A DNA stretch of 56,387 nucleotides from assembly GCA_017431005.1 (NCBI GenBank), contig JAFRLY010000053.1:1-56387 (forward strand). The letters are read 5' to 3'. The stretch is from Clostridia bacterium. GTDB lineage: Bacteria; Bacillota; Clostridia; Christensenellales; Aristaeellaceae. A program made the translations under genes and the position numbers. Below are positions 41,557-50,317 of the stretch, one piece after another. The notes under the pieces were generated by a model. That model was not told where the DNA came from, did no database searches, and worked only from the letters and a program-made list of their open reading frames with translations. Numbering within the stretch: position 1 is the stretch's first letter; the number at the start of each line of letters is the position of its first letter.

Positions 41557-42777
41557 TTACTTGGCCAGTTCAGCTTCCCAGACCGCGTTGACAGCGTCAG
41601 CCGCGCCTTCGGGGGTCTGCTCGCCGCGGCAGATGGCATTCAGCTGCTCCACGATGGGGGTATACAGCGCCATCATGTTCCACACAAAGCGGCGGTCGGC
41701 GTTCTTGCCTTCGCCCTGGGCATTCATCTCAGCGATGATGCTGCCTTCGGGAGCCACGTCAGCGTTGATCAGGGGCAGGAAGCCTTCCGGAATCACCTCA
41801 GCGGTGATCTTGGCGCCGTCCACGGAAGCCAGCCAGGCCAGGAAAGCCTTCACTTCTTCCGGATGAGCGGAAGCGGCGTTGCCGGCGATACCGAAGTCAG
41901 GATGCAGGCTGAATCCGGGAGCGTTGCCTTCGGGAGCGGGCACAGGGAAGAAGCCCACATCGATGTCATAGTCGTCGCCGTTCAGGGTGCCGTAGCTCCA
42001 GGAGCCGTCGATCAGCATCGCGCTCTGGCCCAGGCCGAACATCACGTTCGCCTGATCGTTGTCGATGGAGGCGAAGGCTTCGGGCAGATAGGGAACCAGC
42101 TTGGCGAAGTCGCTGTAGATCTTAACCCAGGTCTCGTCGTTCAGCTTCTTCTCGCCCTTTTCATAGGCCACGCGCTCTTCAGCGGTGATGTAGTTCGGAA
42201 CCATGCCGCACAGCACGCACTCCAGGATGTCCCAGTTCGCGGCGATACCGTTGGACAGGGGCGTAATGCCGGCAGCCTTCAGCTTCTCGCACACAGCCAG
42301 GAACTCTTCAAAGGTGGCGGGCACTTCGATGCCGTTGTCGGCAAAGATCTGCTTGTTGTAATACACAAAGTGGCTGACAGCCGCGAAGGGGATGGCGAAG
42401 ATGTTGCCGTCGGCAGCGGTGAAGCCGTCCAGAGCGGTCTCGGTGAAGTTCTCCTTCACGCCGGGAATGTCGTTGCACACTACATTGAAGCCATTCTCAT
42501 ACAGCTCAGCGCCGGTGGTGTAGGTACGGCTGTAGAACAGGTCCGGACCGATGCCGCCGTCCAGCTGCTGACGCAGGGTCGCGTTGTACTGGGTGGAGGT
42601 GGTGGGCTGGAAGACGATCTTCACGCCGGTCAGTTCTTCGTACTTGGCCAGCAGAGCGTTCACCTGCTCCGTGTCATCGGTACGCCAGGATCCCATGGTC
42701 AGTTCGCCTTCGGCCAGAGACATCACGGGCAGCAGCGCCATCAGCGCAGCCAGAGCAATCGCCAACAGTTTCTTCAT
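41557..42777 (-). CDS. Extracellular solute-binding protein, CUT1 family 1
   Basis: This 406-residue protein has the signal peptide MKKLLAIALAALMALLPVMSLAEG. It has no Cys and a type-I site after SLA. Family motifs are ADGNIFAIPFAAVSHFVYYNKQIFADNG and AMLIDGSWSYG, the latter a usual ligand-loop feature. It captures the sugar for the MalF/MalG-type pair that follows. CAAGGAGG precedes the ATG. It belongs to the operon with CutC and a glycosylasparaginase, so a GlcNAc-Asn or chito-oligosaccharide-like ligand is a reasonable inference. A GC-rich stem (42811-42832) sits just upstream. Confidence 0.9.
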   Translation of the reverse strand: MKKLLAIALAALMALLPVMSLAEGELTMGSWRTDDTEQVNALLAKYEELTGVKIVFQPTTSTQYNATLRQQLDGGIGPDLFYSRTYTTGAELYENGFNVVCNDIPGVKENFTETALDGFTAADGNIFAIPFAAVSHFVYYNKQIFADNGIEVPATFEEFLAVCEKLKAAGITPLSNGIAANWDILECVLCGMVPNYITAEERVAYEKGEKKLNDETWVKIYSDFAKLVPYLPEAFASIDNDQANVMFGLGQSAMLIDGSWSYGTLNGDDYDIDVGFFPVPAPEGNAPGFSLHPDFGIAGNAASAHPEEVKAFLAWLASVDGAKITAEVIPEGFLPLINADVAPEGSIIAEMNAQGEGKNADRRFVWNMMALYTPIVEQLNAICRGEQTPEGAADAVNAVWEAELAK

Positions 42778-42868
42778 TTGGGAAAACCTCCTTGAAAAAA
42801 GTTTATTTCCATCCCCGGTTCAGCCCGGGGATCCGGAACAAAATCAGATGAGACCTTTCCGCCCGGCC

Positions 42869-43783
42869 TCAGGGCTGTTCAGCCATTTCCTCCTCCGTCA
42901 CCTTCCGGAGGTTTGGGGCATCCTTCCCCACAGCCAGCAGCCCGGTGCCCTGCGGTCCTCCCGCTGCGAAGGGGAAAATCTCCAGCGTCGTGGCGGCGCC
43001 GGTTTCACCCTGAGGATTCAGAGCGATCACGCTGATGGATCCCGCGTCCTCTCTCAGCTCCAGCTTCCGCGCCGACAGGAAGGATAACGCCTCCCGGCAG
43101 GCGTCCGCAGGAGAGGCGCCGCGCCGCATCAGGCTGACAATCTCATAGCTGAGGCAGCCCCGCATGATATCCTCGCCGAGCCCGGTGGCTGCCGCCGCCC
43201 CGAAGCGCGCGTCGCAATAGAAACCGGAACCGATGACCGGGGAATCCCCTACCCGTCCCGGCTCCTTCAGAAAGAGCCCGGAGGTGGAGGTCCCCGCCAC
43301 CATTCTGCCCGCATCGTCCACAGCCAGTACACATACCGTGTCATGCCCGGTGTAGGCGGTCAGCTTTTCGGGTATACTCGCCCGCTCCGCCTGCCATTTC
43401 CGCATGGAGGCTTCCGTCCGCATGTCCTTCATCTGCAGCCCGAATGCCACCGCCGCCTGTTCCGCCCCGCGTCCCGCCAGCAGCCAATTCGTATCCCGAC
43501 CGCAAAGCTTCCGCGCCAGGCGGATGGGATTCGCCACGTTTTCCACGCTCATGGCCGCTCCGGCCCGCAGGCTGCAGCCATCCATAAAGGCGCAGTCGGT
43601 CATCACATGACCGTCCTTATCCGGCAGCCCGCCGTAACCCACGGACGAATAGTCCGGATTATCCTCCACCCGGACGATGGCATGCTCCACGGCGTCCCCG
43701 GCCGAGCCTCCGGCCCGCAGCAGCTCCGCCGCTTCCCGGACCCCGTCCAGGCTCATTTTCCAGGTACCGATGATCTGATACAT
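42869..43783 (-). CDS. Glycosylasparaginase / N4-(GlcNAc)-asparaginase (Ntn hydrolase)
   Basis: This 304-residue enzyme has the full family pattern: TWKMSLDGV, DNPDYSSVGYGGLPDKDG, the autoprocessing site at Thr149 in YTGHDTVCVL, then AGTSTSGLFLKEPGRVGDSPVIGSG. The Thr becomes the N-terminal nucleophile after cleavage. Glycosylasparaginases hydrolyse the amide bond linking GlcNAc to Asn; isoaspartyl peptidases are close relatives, so the activity is not certain. It has no signal peptide and is cytoplasmic. It starts 9 bp after CutC and is upstream of the sugar-uptake genes. A GH20 hexosaminidase lies on the divergent strand. Together these suggest breakdown of N-glycan remnants. Confidence 0.85.
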   Translation of the reverse strand: MYQIIGTWKMSLDGVREAAELLRAGGSAGDAVEHAIVRVEDNPDYSSVGYGGLPDKDGHVMTDCAFMDGCSLRAGAAMSVENVANPIRLARKLCGRDTNWLLAGRGAEQAAVAFGLQMKDMRTEASMRKWQAERASIPEKLTAYTGHDTVCVLAVDDAGRMVAGTSTSGLFLKEPGRVGDSPVIGSGFYCDARFGAAAATGLGEDIMRGCLSYEIVSLMRRGASPADACREALSFLSARKLELREDAGSISVIALNPQGETGAATTLEIFPFAAGGPQGTGLLAVGKDAPNLRKVTEEEMAEQP

Positions 43784-43792
43784 TGCTTCTCC

Positions 43793-44533
43793 TCAGAGTC
43801 TGGCCTTCACAGCCGCCACATAATCTCCGTCCGTAATCTCAAACCGGTCCTCCGGCGGATACAGCGCGCCGCCGTAATAGATACTCCGGTTGTTGGCCAC
43901 GGAGGTTTCCGGGTAGGCCTTATGGCAGGCCAGGTGCACCTGGCTGCAGCCGGTTCCCTTCACCACGCGGTCCACATTGCGCAGCGTGATGCCGGCGCCG
44001 GGAAGGATCTCTATGGCGTTACCCGCAAACTGAATCATTTCCCGGATAGTATCCAGGGCGAAAAACACGTCGCTCTCCTGCCCGCTGGTCAGCACCCGGG
44101 TAACACCCAGACGGATCAGGGTATCCAGCCCCCGTTTCCAGTCCGGCACCACATCGATGGCCCGGTGAAACACGCAGGGCTTTCCCTCCGCCAGCTCCAC
44201 AAATGCGCGGGTGCGCGCCTCGTCAATCGTACCATCCCCGTGCAGGAATCCGAACACCAGCCCGTCGGCTCCGGCGTCAAGCAGTGCCTTCGCGTCCGCC
44301 CGCGCGGTTTCCATCTCCGTTTCCGTGTAGCAGAAGCCGCCGGCCCGGGGCCGCACCATCGCCATCACGGGAATATCCGTATGTTTTTTCACGACCTGCA
44401 GCGTTCCGACGGAAGGGGTCAGGCCTCCCTGAAACAGGTTGTTGTTCAGCTCCACCCGGTCCGCACCGTTCCGTGCGGCTACAATGGCATCCTCCGCTGA
44501 TCCGCAGCAGATTTCAAGCAGAATTCCTGACAT
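43793..44533 (-). CDS. cutC: CutC family protein
   Basis: This 246-residue TIM-barrel protein matches CutC (E. coli CutC has 248 residues). Motifs are LEICCGSAEDAIVAARNGADRVELNNNL, MVRPRAGGFCYTETE, CVFHRAIDVVPDW and LTSGQESDVFFA. The E. coli protein was linked to copper tolerance, but a direct copper role is disputed. It is the first gene of a glycan-uptake operon, which argues for a role in sugar or amino-sugar processing here. The ribosome-binding site is ACAGGAGTG. The divergent promoter region serves both operons. Confidence 0.88.
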   Translation of the reverse strand: MSGILLEICCGSAEDAIVAARNGADRVELNNNLFQGGLTPSVGTLQVVKKHTDIPVMAMVRPRAGGFCYTETEMETARADAKALLDAGADGLVFGFLHGDGTIDEARTRAFVELAEGKPCVFHRAIDVVPDWKRGLDTLIRLGVTRVLTSGQESDVFFALDTIREMIQFAGNAIEILPGAGITLRNVDRVVKGTGCSQVHLACHKAYPETSVANNRSIYYGGALYPPEDRFEITDGDYVAAVKARL

Positions 44534-44568
44534 ATATGCACTCCTGTTGTCTTTTTCCCATTTCTGTA

Positions 44569-44597
44569 ATTTTACCTTTCTTCCCCGATACTGTCAA
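44569..44597 (-). promoter_or_regulatory. Promoter of the CutC-glycosylasparaginase-transporter operon
   Basis: On the minus strand a perfect TTGACA (44592-44597), 17-bp spacer and TAAAAT (44569-44574), about 36 bp before CutC. Confidence 0.8.
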
Positions 44598-44624
44598 CCG
44601 TACATCCCTCCTGCAAGCTTCCTG

Positions 44625-44653
44625 TTGACGACCGGAACAGCAGCCGTTACAAT
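44625..44653 (+). promoter_or_regulatory. Promoter of the lactonase-GH20-AKR operon
   Basis: TTGACG (44625-44630), 17-bp spacer and TACAAT (44648-44653), about 72 bp before the GTG start. It is divergent from the CutC promoter, 28 bp from -35 to -35. Confidence 0.75.
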
Positions 44654-44724
44654 AAACTGTACAAAAGGAAAACTAACTTTTCCGCTCCTCCGGCGGATGT
44701 TTTTTTCAGGGAGGATGCAGCGCT

Positions 44725-45789
44725 GTGAGGCTGTATATCGGAACCTATTCGGAACCCGTTCTTTTCGGCACGGGGGAGGTATTCCGGGGTCACGGGGAAG
44801 GGCTGTATGCCTGTGATTTTGACGGGGGAAGCCTTCAGATCCGACATATTCTGAAGCTGGGCAATCCCTCCTTTTTCGCCTTGCGGCCGGAAAAGGGAAA
44901 AATCTATGCCGTCAATGAGATGAAGGAATTTCAGGGTGCTTACGGTGGCGGCGTCACTGAGATCAGTCTGCAGCCGGACGGCTTCATGAAGGCTGAAGCT
45001 TCCTGTCCCGCGGGTGGTACGGATCCCTGTCATGCCGCCCTGTCTCCGGACGGAGCGCTGCTGTCCGTTGCCAATTACGCGGACGGCTCCGTCACCTTTT
45101 TCCCGCTGGACCCCGCCGGCCGTATTTCCGGAAGCGGAACCCGTTTTCAGCACACCGGCAAAGGGCCGGATGCTGCCCGTCAGCAAGGCCCGCATACCCA
45201 CAGCGTGCTTTTTGACGGCCGCGGCCATGCCTGGGCCGTGGATCTGGGGGCGGATACCCTGTTCGGCTACGACATCCGGAGCGGATCTGCCGTGCCCGAT
45301 GACAGCATCACCCTGCGGGTTGCCCCGGGCAGCGGTCCCCGGGCCGGAGTGTTCTCCGGGAAGGGCGACCGGCTTTATCTGATGCATGAAATAGCCTGCG
45401 CCGTTTCCTGCTGGGAGGTTCCGGAATCCGGCATCCTGCGGGAGCTGCGGACCGTATCCCTTCTCCCCGGTGAAAAGGCGGACGGTGTCACCGGCGCCGC
45501 CCTGCAGCTTTCTCCGGACGGAAAATATCTGTATGCCTCAGTCCGCGGACTGAATACTCTTTCGGTCCTTGCGCTGGATCCGGACGGAATTCCGCGTCCT
45601 GTACAGAGTGTGTCCGTATGCGGAAAGACGCCCCGCCATTTTGCGGTTTCTCCGGACGGAGGCTTCCTGCTCGCCGGCAATCAGGACAGTGACAGCATCT
45701 CGGTTTTCCGGCGCATGCCGGACGGGACCCTGCAGTTCTCCCGTACCCTGCCCTTCCCGACACCGGTCTGCCTCCGGTTCGCCCCGTGA
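44725..45789 (+). CDS. Lactonase-type seven-bladed beta-propeller (Pgl/YkgB family)
   Basis: This 354-residue cytoplasmic protein has the LactB/6-phosphogluconolactonase family layout: the opening MRLYIGTYSEPVLFGTG and repeated blade motifs such as PCHAALSPDGALLSVANYADGSV, GPHTHSVLFDGRGHAWAVDLGAD, and TPRHFAVSPDGGFLLAGNQDSDSI near the end. The family hydrolyses 6-phosphogluconolactone or other aldonolactones, though several members have unknown substrates. The start is GTG (44725), preceded by AGGGAGGATG. It is the first gene of a three-gene operon with GH20 and an aldo/keto reductase, suggesting a sugar oxidation or lactone step linked to hexosamine release. Confidence 0.85.
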   Translation: MRLYIGTYSEPVLFGTGEVFRGHGEGLYACDFDGGSLQIRHILKLGNPSFFALRPEKGKIYAVNEMKEFQGAYGGGVTEISLQPDGFMKAEASCPAGGTDPCHAALSPDGALLSVANYADGSVTFFPLDPAGRISGSGTRFQHTGKGPDAARQQGPHTHSVLFDGRGHAWAVDLGADTLFGYDIRSGSAVPDDSITLRVAPGSGPRAGVFSGKGDRLYLMHEIACAVSCWEVPESGILRELRTVSLLPGEKADGVTGAALQLSPDGKYLYASVRGLNTLSVLALDPDGIPRPVQSVSVCGKTPRHFAVSPDGGFLLAGNQDSDSISVFRRMPDGTLQFSRTLPFPTPVCLRFAP

Positions 45790-45841
45790 CATTTCCTGTG
45801 GGGAATTCTCCCTGATTTCTGCCAGAAAGGTCTGATTATCG

Positions 45842-47671
45842 ATGGATTTCCTGCCCATGCCCCATGAAGTGATACAGGAGGAAGGCTTCTTTCATATCCG
45901 CTGGAACACCCCGGCCGTACTGAAGAACACGGAGCCTGGCGCCCTGCTCTGGGCAAAAATGCTGCAGGAGGAAATCCGCCGCTCCTGCGGGCTGGAGATT
46001 GCCGTCCTGCGGGGGGAAGCGCCGGAAGGCGCCGTCATTCTGGAGCAGTGCGGCGATCTGGAAGCGGATCATTATGAAATCCGCATCACCCCGGAGGGAA
46101 TCCGGGCCGCCGGCGGCAGCGATGAGGCGCTGCTGCATGCCGTGACAACCCTGAACCAGTGGATCCGCCGCCACGGGGCGGTGCTTCCCTGCCTGACCGT
46201 CCGGGACTGGCCGGATCTGCCCCACCGGGGCTATTATCTGGATTGCTCCAGAGGCCGGATCCCGACCATGGATTTTCTGAAGAAAACCGTGGATCTGCTC
46301 TGCGCCTTCAAGATTAATGAATTCCAGCTGTATATTGAGCATACCTACCTGTTCCGGAACATGAGTGAAATCTGGCGGGATGACGATCCTCTGGAGGCGG
46401 AGGATATTCTGGAGCTGGATGCCTACTGCCGGGAGCGCCATATTGAGCTGATACCCTCCCTGGCCACCTTCGGCCATATGTTCCGGATTCTTTCCACAAA
46501 GAGTTACGCGGAGCTCTGCGAACTGCGGGATTCGGACAAAATGCCCTATACCTACACCGGCGAGATGCGGCATCATACGATCAATTCCACCCACCCCGGC
46601 GCCCTGCCCCTGGTCAAAAGCATGATCAGGGAGTATGCCGCGCTGTTCACCAGCCGCAAATTCAACATCTGCTGTGACGAAACCTTTGATCTGGCGAAGG
46701 ACCGGAGTGCTGCCGCCGCGGAGAAGGAAGGCGCTCATACCCTGTATGTCCGTTATCTCGCGGACCTCTGTCAATGGCTGCTGGATCAGGGCATCACTCC
46801 GGTCTACTGGGGCGACATTCTCGGCCATGACCCCAAAAGCTATGATGTTCTTCCCAAAGGCGGCATCTGCCTGAACTGGGGCTATGCTCCGGATTATCCG
46901 GAGGATGAAATCCGGAACCTGGCGGAGATGGGAGCCGTCCAGTACGCCTGTCCCGGGCTCAGCGCCTGGAACCGGCTCATCCCGCAGATCCCGGACAGCT
47001 TTTCCAACATCCGGTGCATGTGCCGCTATGCGCATAAGTACGGCGCCATCGGTCTGCTGAATACCGACTGGGGCGATTACGGCCACGTCTGTCCCCCGGA
47101 ATTCACCGTTCCCGGTATCCTTTACGGCGCGGCCTTCTCCTGGAACAAACAGGAATATTCCATGAAGGAGATGAACGATGCTGTCTCCTTCCTGGCCTTC
47201 GGCGACAGGACCGGCGCCTTCATGCAGGCGGTCACGGACCTGTGCGGCAACGAGGCCTTCCTCTGGATGAACGCCATGCGCTGGCTGGAGAAGGAAGGCG
47301 CTGACCGGCAGCAGTTCCTGGAGGAGGTGCTGCCTGACATTCTCCGGGGGCAGGAGGCCAACGCCCGGCTGGATGCCGCCCTGCTCGCCCTGGATCAGGC
47401 TGTGCCGTCTCTCTCCGCGGATCGTCGGGAAATGGTGCAGACGCTGCATGTGGCTGCCGCAGGCGTCCGTCTGCTGAATGAGATCGGCCTCTGCCTGGCC
47501 CGGCGGGACGCCGGGCAGTCCGTGGTTTCCCGGGATCCCCGGGAGCTGGCCGCAGACCTGGAAAGATGGGAGCTGGCCTATATCCGCTGCTGGCGCAGAA
47601 CCAGCCGCCAGAGTCTGCTGGAATTCATGCGCCGCATGACCGACGCGCTGGCCGACGCGCTGCGCGCCTGA
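45842..47671 (+). CDS. GH20 beta-N-acetylhexosaminidase-type enzyme
   Basis: This 609-residue protein has the GH20 core: DLPHRGYYLDCSRGRIPTMDFLKK, LYIEHTYLFRNMSEIW, LIPSLATFGHM, and the catalytic Asp279-Glu280 pair in CDETFDL. In GH20 the Asp orients the substrate acetamide and the Glu is the acid. It ends with a helical domain (about 470-609). It has no signal peptide, so it acts in the cytoplasm on imported glycans, releasing terminal GlcNAc or GalNAc. AGAAAGG lies upstream. The neighbouring genes (lactonase, aldo/keto reductase, and divergent glycosylasparaginase) fit N-glycan or chitobiose breakdown. Confidence 0.85.
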   Translation: MDFLPMPHEVIQEEGFFHIRWNTPAVLKNTEPGALLWAKMLQEEIRRSCGLEIAVLRGEAPEGAVILEQCGDLEADHYEIRITPEGIRAAGGSDEALLHAVTTLNQWIRRHGAVLPCLTVRDWPDLPHRGYYLDCSRGRIPTMDFLKKTVDLLCAFKINEFQLYIEHTYLFRNMSEIWRDDDPLEAEDILELDAYCRERHIELIPSLATFGHMFRILSTKSYAELCELRDSDKMPYTYTGEMRHHTINSTHPGALPLVKSMIREYAALFTSRKFNICCDETFDLAKDRSAAAAEKEGAHTLYVRYLADLCQWLLDQGITPVYWGDILGHDPKSYDVLPKGGICLNWGYAPDYPEDEIRNLAEMGAVQYACPGLSAWNRLIPQIPDSFSNIRCMCRYAHKYGAIGLLNTDWGDYGHVCPPEFTVPGILYGAAFSWNKQEYSMKEMNDAVSFLAFGDRTGAFMQAVTDLCGNEAFLWMNAMRWLEKEGADRQQFLEEVLPDILRGQEANARLDAALLALDQAVPSLSADRREMVQTLHVAAAGVRLLNEIGLCLARRDAGQSVVSRDPRELAADLERWELAYIRCWRRTSRQSLLEFMRRMTDALADALRA

Positions 47672-47699
47672 CAAACAACCGCAATAAGGAGGATGCGTC

Positions 47700-48659
47700 A
47701 TGGAATACAGAACCATTCAGGGTGTTGACAAGCCTGTTTCCCGGCTGCTGTTCGGCACGGCTTCTCCGGCCTTCACGCCGGGCAGGCCGCAGTCCGAGCT
47801 GCTGGACGCGGCGTTTGCCGCGGGGATCAATGCCTTCGATACCGCCCGGGTCTACGGCCTGGCGGAAAAAAGCCTCGGTCTGTGGCTGCAGGAAAGAGGT
47901 AACCGGGAGCAGGTTGTCATTCTGACAAAATGCGCCCATCCCGACGGCAGCAGAAAGCGGGTCACGGAAAAGGATATCCGGGAGGATTTTGCCGTTTCCA
48001 GTTCCCTGCTGGGCACGGATTACGTTGATATCTACGTCCTTCACCGGGATGATCCGGATCAGCCCGCCGGCCTCATCGTGGAAATCCTGAACGCCATGCA
48101 TGCGGAAGGAAAGATCGGCGCCTTCGGCGGATCCAACTGGACCCATGAGCGCATTCAGGAGGCCAATGAGTATGCTTACCGCAAAGGGCTGATCCCCTTC
48201 ACGGTTTCCAGCCCGCATTATTCCCTGGCCCGTCAGCAGGAAGATCCATGGGGCGGCGGCTGCGTCTCCCTGACCGGAGATGAAAGCAAGGCCGCCCGGG
48301 ACTGGTATCAGACGAATCAGATGCCGGTCATCGCCTACTCCAGTCTGGGGCGGGGCCTGCTGACAGGAAAAGTCCGGAGCACGGATATGCCCCGGATCAC
48401 GGAACTGCTGGATGTTTTCGCCGTCAGGGGCTACGGCTCTGAGGATAATTTCCGGCGGCTGGCCCGCTGCGAGGAGCTGGCCGCTCAGAAGCACTGCGGC
48501 ATCGCCCAGCTGGCCATGGCATGGATTTACCGGCAGCCCCTGAACACCTTTGCCATCGCCACCATGTCCTCCCCCAAGCGGATCCAGGAAAACGTGGACG
48601 CGCTGAGCCTGGAGCTGACGGACGCCGAATGCCGGTATCTGAACCTGGAAGACAGCTGA
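47700..48659 (+). CDS. Aldo/keto reductase
   Basis: This 319-residue NAD(P)H-dependent oxidoreductase has the AKR fold. The tetrad is visible: Asp and Tyr in FDTARVYG, Lys in ILTKCAHPDGS, His in VLHRDDPDQP. Cofactor-side motifs GGSNW and SSPHYSLA are also present. It probably reduces a keto- or aldo-sugar formed in the operon. The substrate cannot be read. AAGGAGGATG precedes the ATG. It is the last gene before a strong terminator. Confidence 0.88.
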   Translation: MEYRTIQGVDKPVSRLLFGTASPAFTPGRPQSELLDAAFAAGINAFDTARVYGLAEKSLGLWLQERGNREQVVILTKCAHPDGSRKRVTEKDIREDFAVSSSLLGTDYVDIYVLHRDDPDQPAGLIVEILNAMHAEGKIGAFGGSNWTHERIQEANEYAYRKGLIPFTVSSPHYSLARQQEDPWGGGCVSLTGDESKAARDWYQTNQMPVIAYSSLGRGLLTGKVRSTDMPRITELLDVFAVRGYGSEDNFRRLARCEELAAQKHCGIAQLAMAWIYRQPLNTFAIATMSSPKRIQENVDALSLELTDAECRYLNLEDS

Positions 48660-48672
48660 ATACAAGCAAACT

Positions 48673-48715
48673 GCAAAAACAGAAGGCGGCTGATGTTCAG
48701 CCGCCTTCTGTTTGC
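48673..48715. terminator. Bidirectional terminator between AKR and GH43 genes
   Basis: A 13-bp ACAGAAGGCGGCT/AGCCGCCTTCTGT stem extended by GCAAA/TTTGC, serving both converging operons. Confidence 0.85.
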
Positions 48716-48726
48716 AGGCCCGGATC

Positions 48727-50118
48727 TCAGATCAGCATGATCTCGCCGATTCCGCTTTCCGCATCCAGTTCAATTTTCAGGTTCGTTATTTCCGTGGGCT
48801 CCATCAGCAGCATCACAGCCGCCCCGGGCTTTCCCCCGGCTTCCAGGGCAAACGCCGCCTCCAGGTTACCGTTTACTGTCACTTTGCCGGACACAGCCTG
48901 ACCCTCCGCCGGATAAATCATCAGCAGCTCAGCATTTACGCTCTCCGTCCAGCCGAAGTTTATCTCCCTGCCTTGCCATACCCAGGCTGCGGACCCTTCC
49001 CGGCTGCAGATGTCCCCGTCTGTCAGCAGTCCTGCCGGATCCTCAGCACAGACGGCTTCAGCCGTCAGGTTGACCCGGCCGATTTCCGCCAGTGGCCGCA
49101 GCTGCGGAGCAAGCGTCGGTCCGTTGATGTAGGTGGTGCCGTCCGCATGGAAGCCTGCCCGGTCAACGCACAACTGCCTGTTGCCGGAAGGCGCCTGGGG
49201 ATAGGTATGAGTGTGGTAGGCGGTAAACAGCTCTCCGCCAACGGTGAAAAAGGCATTATGACCGGGCCCGGAAACCGTCACGTTTCCGCCTTCCTCCGTA
49301 CAGTACAGCAGGGGGTTGTTTCCCTGCTTCACATAAGGCCCCAGCGGCGTGTCGCTCACCGCGGCGCACACGGAGTATTCCTTCATGAAATATCCGTTCA
49401 CACTGTAGAACAGGTAATATTTTCCGTCATGCTTCACAACGGCAGGCCCCTCGTTCCACCGGGTGTTTCCGGACAGCGCTTCCCATTCGCCTTCCGGCAC
49501 GGTCAGCAGCACCGGATCCCCTTCCGTGCTCAGCAGATCTTTCGCCAGACGCACGCCGTAAATATGGCTCTCCTGGCGGCCGTTCACCGCATTTTCCGAG
49601 CAGTCCCTTACATAGATCATGTAAGGATTTCCTTCGTCGTCCCAGGTCAGCGTCGCGTCGATGGTCGCATATCCATAGTCCATCAGCGGACGGCCCAGCG
49701 GGTCCTCGTATGGGCCTTCCGCTGTTTCTGAAAAGGCGATGCCGGTCCGCAGGCTCCCGTTTTCGCGCATCCGCGCGGTGAACAGCATCACATAGCGGTC
49801 ATCCACGCGGAAAACCTCCGGCGCCCAGTAATCGCCGCTGGCCCATTCCACTTTTTTCAGCGCTTTGACCTTTTCGAACCCGGTCAGATCCGTGCTTTTC
49901 CAGACGTTGAAGCCGATGGGTCCGCCCGTGGCGAACATGTAATAGCTTCCGTCCTCCTCCAGCACGAAGGGATCGCCGATATCCTTCACATTCCGGGGAT
50001 TGGCGGCAAACCAGTCCGCCGCCTCGCTGATATCCCGGAGCTTCAGGCCTTCCGCTCCCGCAAAGCCGCAGTTCATCAGCAGCGCTGCCGTCAGAACAAT
50101 CAGAATGATATGTTTCAT
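48727..50118 (-). CDS. Exported GH43 family glycoside hydrolase
   Basis: This 463-residue protein has a signal peptide (MKHIILIVLTAALLMNCGFAGAEG). The NCG near the end is a possible but weak lipobox (MNC), so lipid attachment is uncertain. A five-bladed GH43 propeller follows (about 30-330): Asp in DIGDPFVLEEDGS, a second Asp in TIDATLTWDDEGNP, and Glu in WNEGPAVVKHDGKYY. A C-terminal beta-sandwich (about 350-463) may be a carbohydrate-binding module. Activity is likely arabinofuranosidase or xylosidase-type outside the cell. It is last in the operon after GH2 and a CUT1 transporter. AAGGAG sets the ATG at 50118. Confidence 0.85.
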   Translation of the reverse strand: MKHIILIVLTAALLMNCGFAGAEGLKLRDISEAADWFAANPRNVKDIGDPFVLEEDGSYYMFATGGPIGFNVWKSTDLTGFEKVKALKKVEWASGDYWAPEVFRVDDRYVMLFTARMRENGSLRTGIAFSETAEGPYEDPLGRPLMDYGYATIDATLTWDDEGNPYMIYVRDCSENAVNGRQESHIYGVRLAKDLLSTEGDPVLLTVPEGEWEALSGNTRWNEGPAVVKHDGKYYLFYSVNGYFMKEYSVCAAVSDTPLGPYVKQGNNPLLYCTEEGGNVTVSGPGHNAFFTVGGELFTAYHTHTYPQAPSGNRQLCVDRAGFHADGTTYINGPTLAPQLRPLAEIGRVNLTAEAVCAEDPAGLLTDGDICSREGSAAWVWQGREINFGWTESVNAELLMIYPAEGQAVSGKVTVNGNLEAAFALEAGGKPGAAVMLLMEPTEITNLKIELDAESGIGEIMLI

Positions 50119-50140
50119 AGGTATCTCCTTCAGCAACTCC

Positions 50141-50317
50141 TGTCCGCAACCTCAATCGTCGCGACTCAATTCACCGCTGACGAGACTTCCGCCACAGGCG
50201 GTCGTCAGCGGTTCTGTCCGCAACCTCAATCGTCGCGACTCCACACCGTGGAGATCGCTCGTTTCGGTTGAATTCACCGCTGACGAGACTCCCGCCACAG
50301 GCGGTCGTCAGCGGTTC
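50141..50317. repeat. Two-copy intergenic palindromic repeat
   Basis: The unit A (about 27 bp, ending in CAATCGTCGCGACTC) occurs at 50141-50167 and 50215-50241. The unit B (about 45 bp, ATTCACCGCTGACGAGACT...) is at 50169-50213 and 50272-50317, differing at one or two positions. B forms a hairpin: CCGCTGACGA pairs with TCGTCAGCGG, with an inner CCGCC/GGCGG stem. The second copy has a 30-bp insert between A and B. The last copy overlaps the stop codon of the permease gene. It looks like a REP/MITE-type element. Confidence 0.75.

Noticed and set aside
42811-42832. GC-rich hairpin upstream of the binding-protein gene as a terminator
   Set aside because: ATCCCCGG/CCGGGGAT forms a stem, but no T run follows on either strand; listed only as a possible mRNA structure.
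45836-47716. A 626-codon open frame antisense to the GH20 gene
   Set aside because: Long antisense frames are common in this GC-rich, codon-biased DNA; its product is low-complexity and His/Gln/Pro-rich, with no family motifs, and the plus-strand frame encodes an intact GH20.
50141-50317. Two direct repeats with palindromes as a CRISPR array
   Set aside because: Only two copies, unequal spacing, and the repeats themselves make up most of the region; no cas genes nearby.
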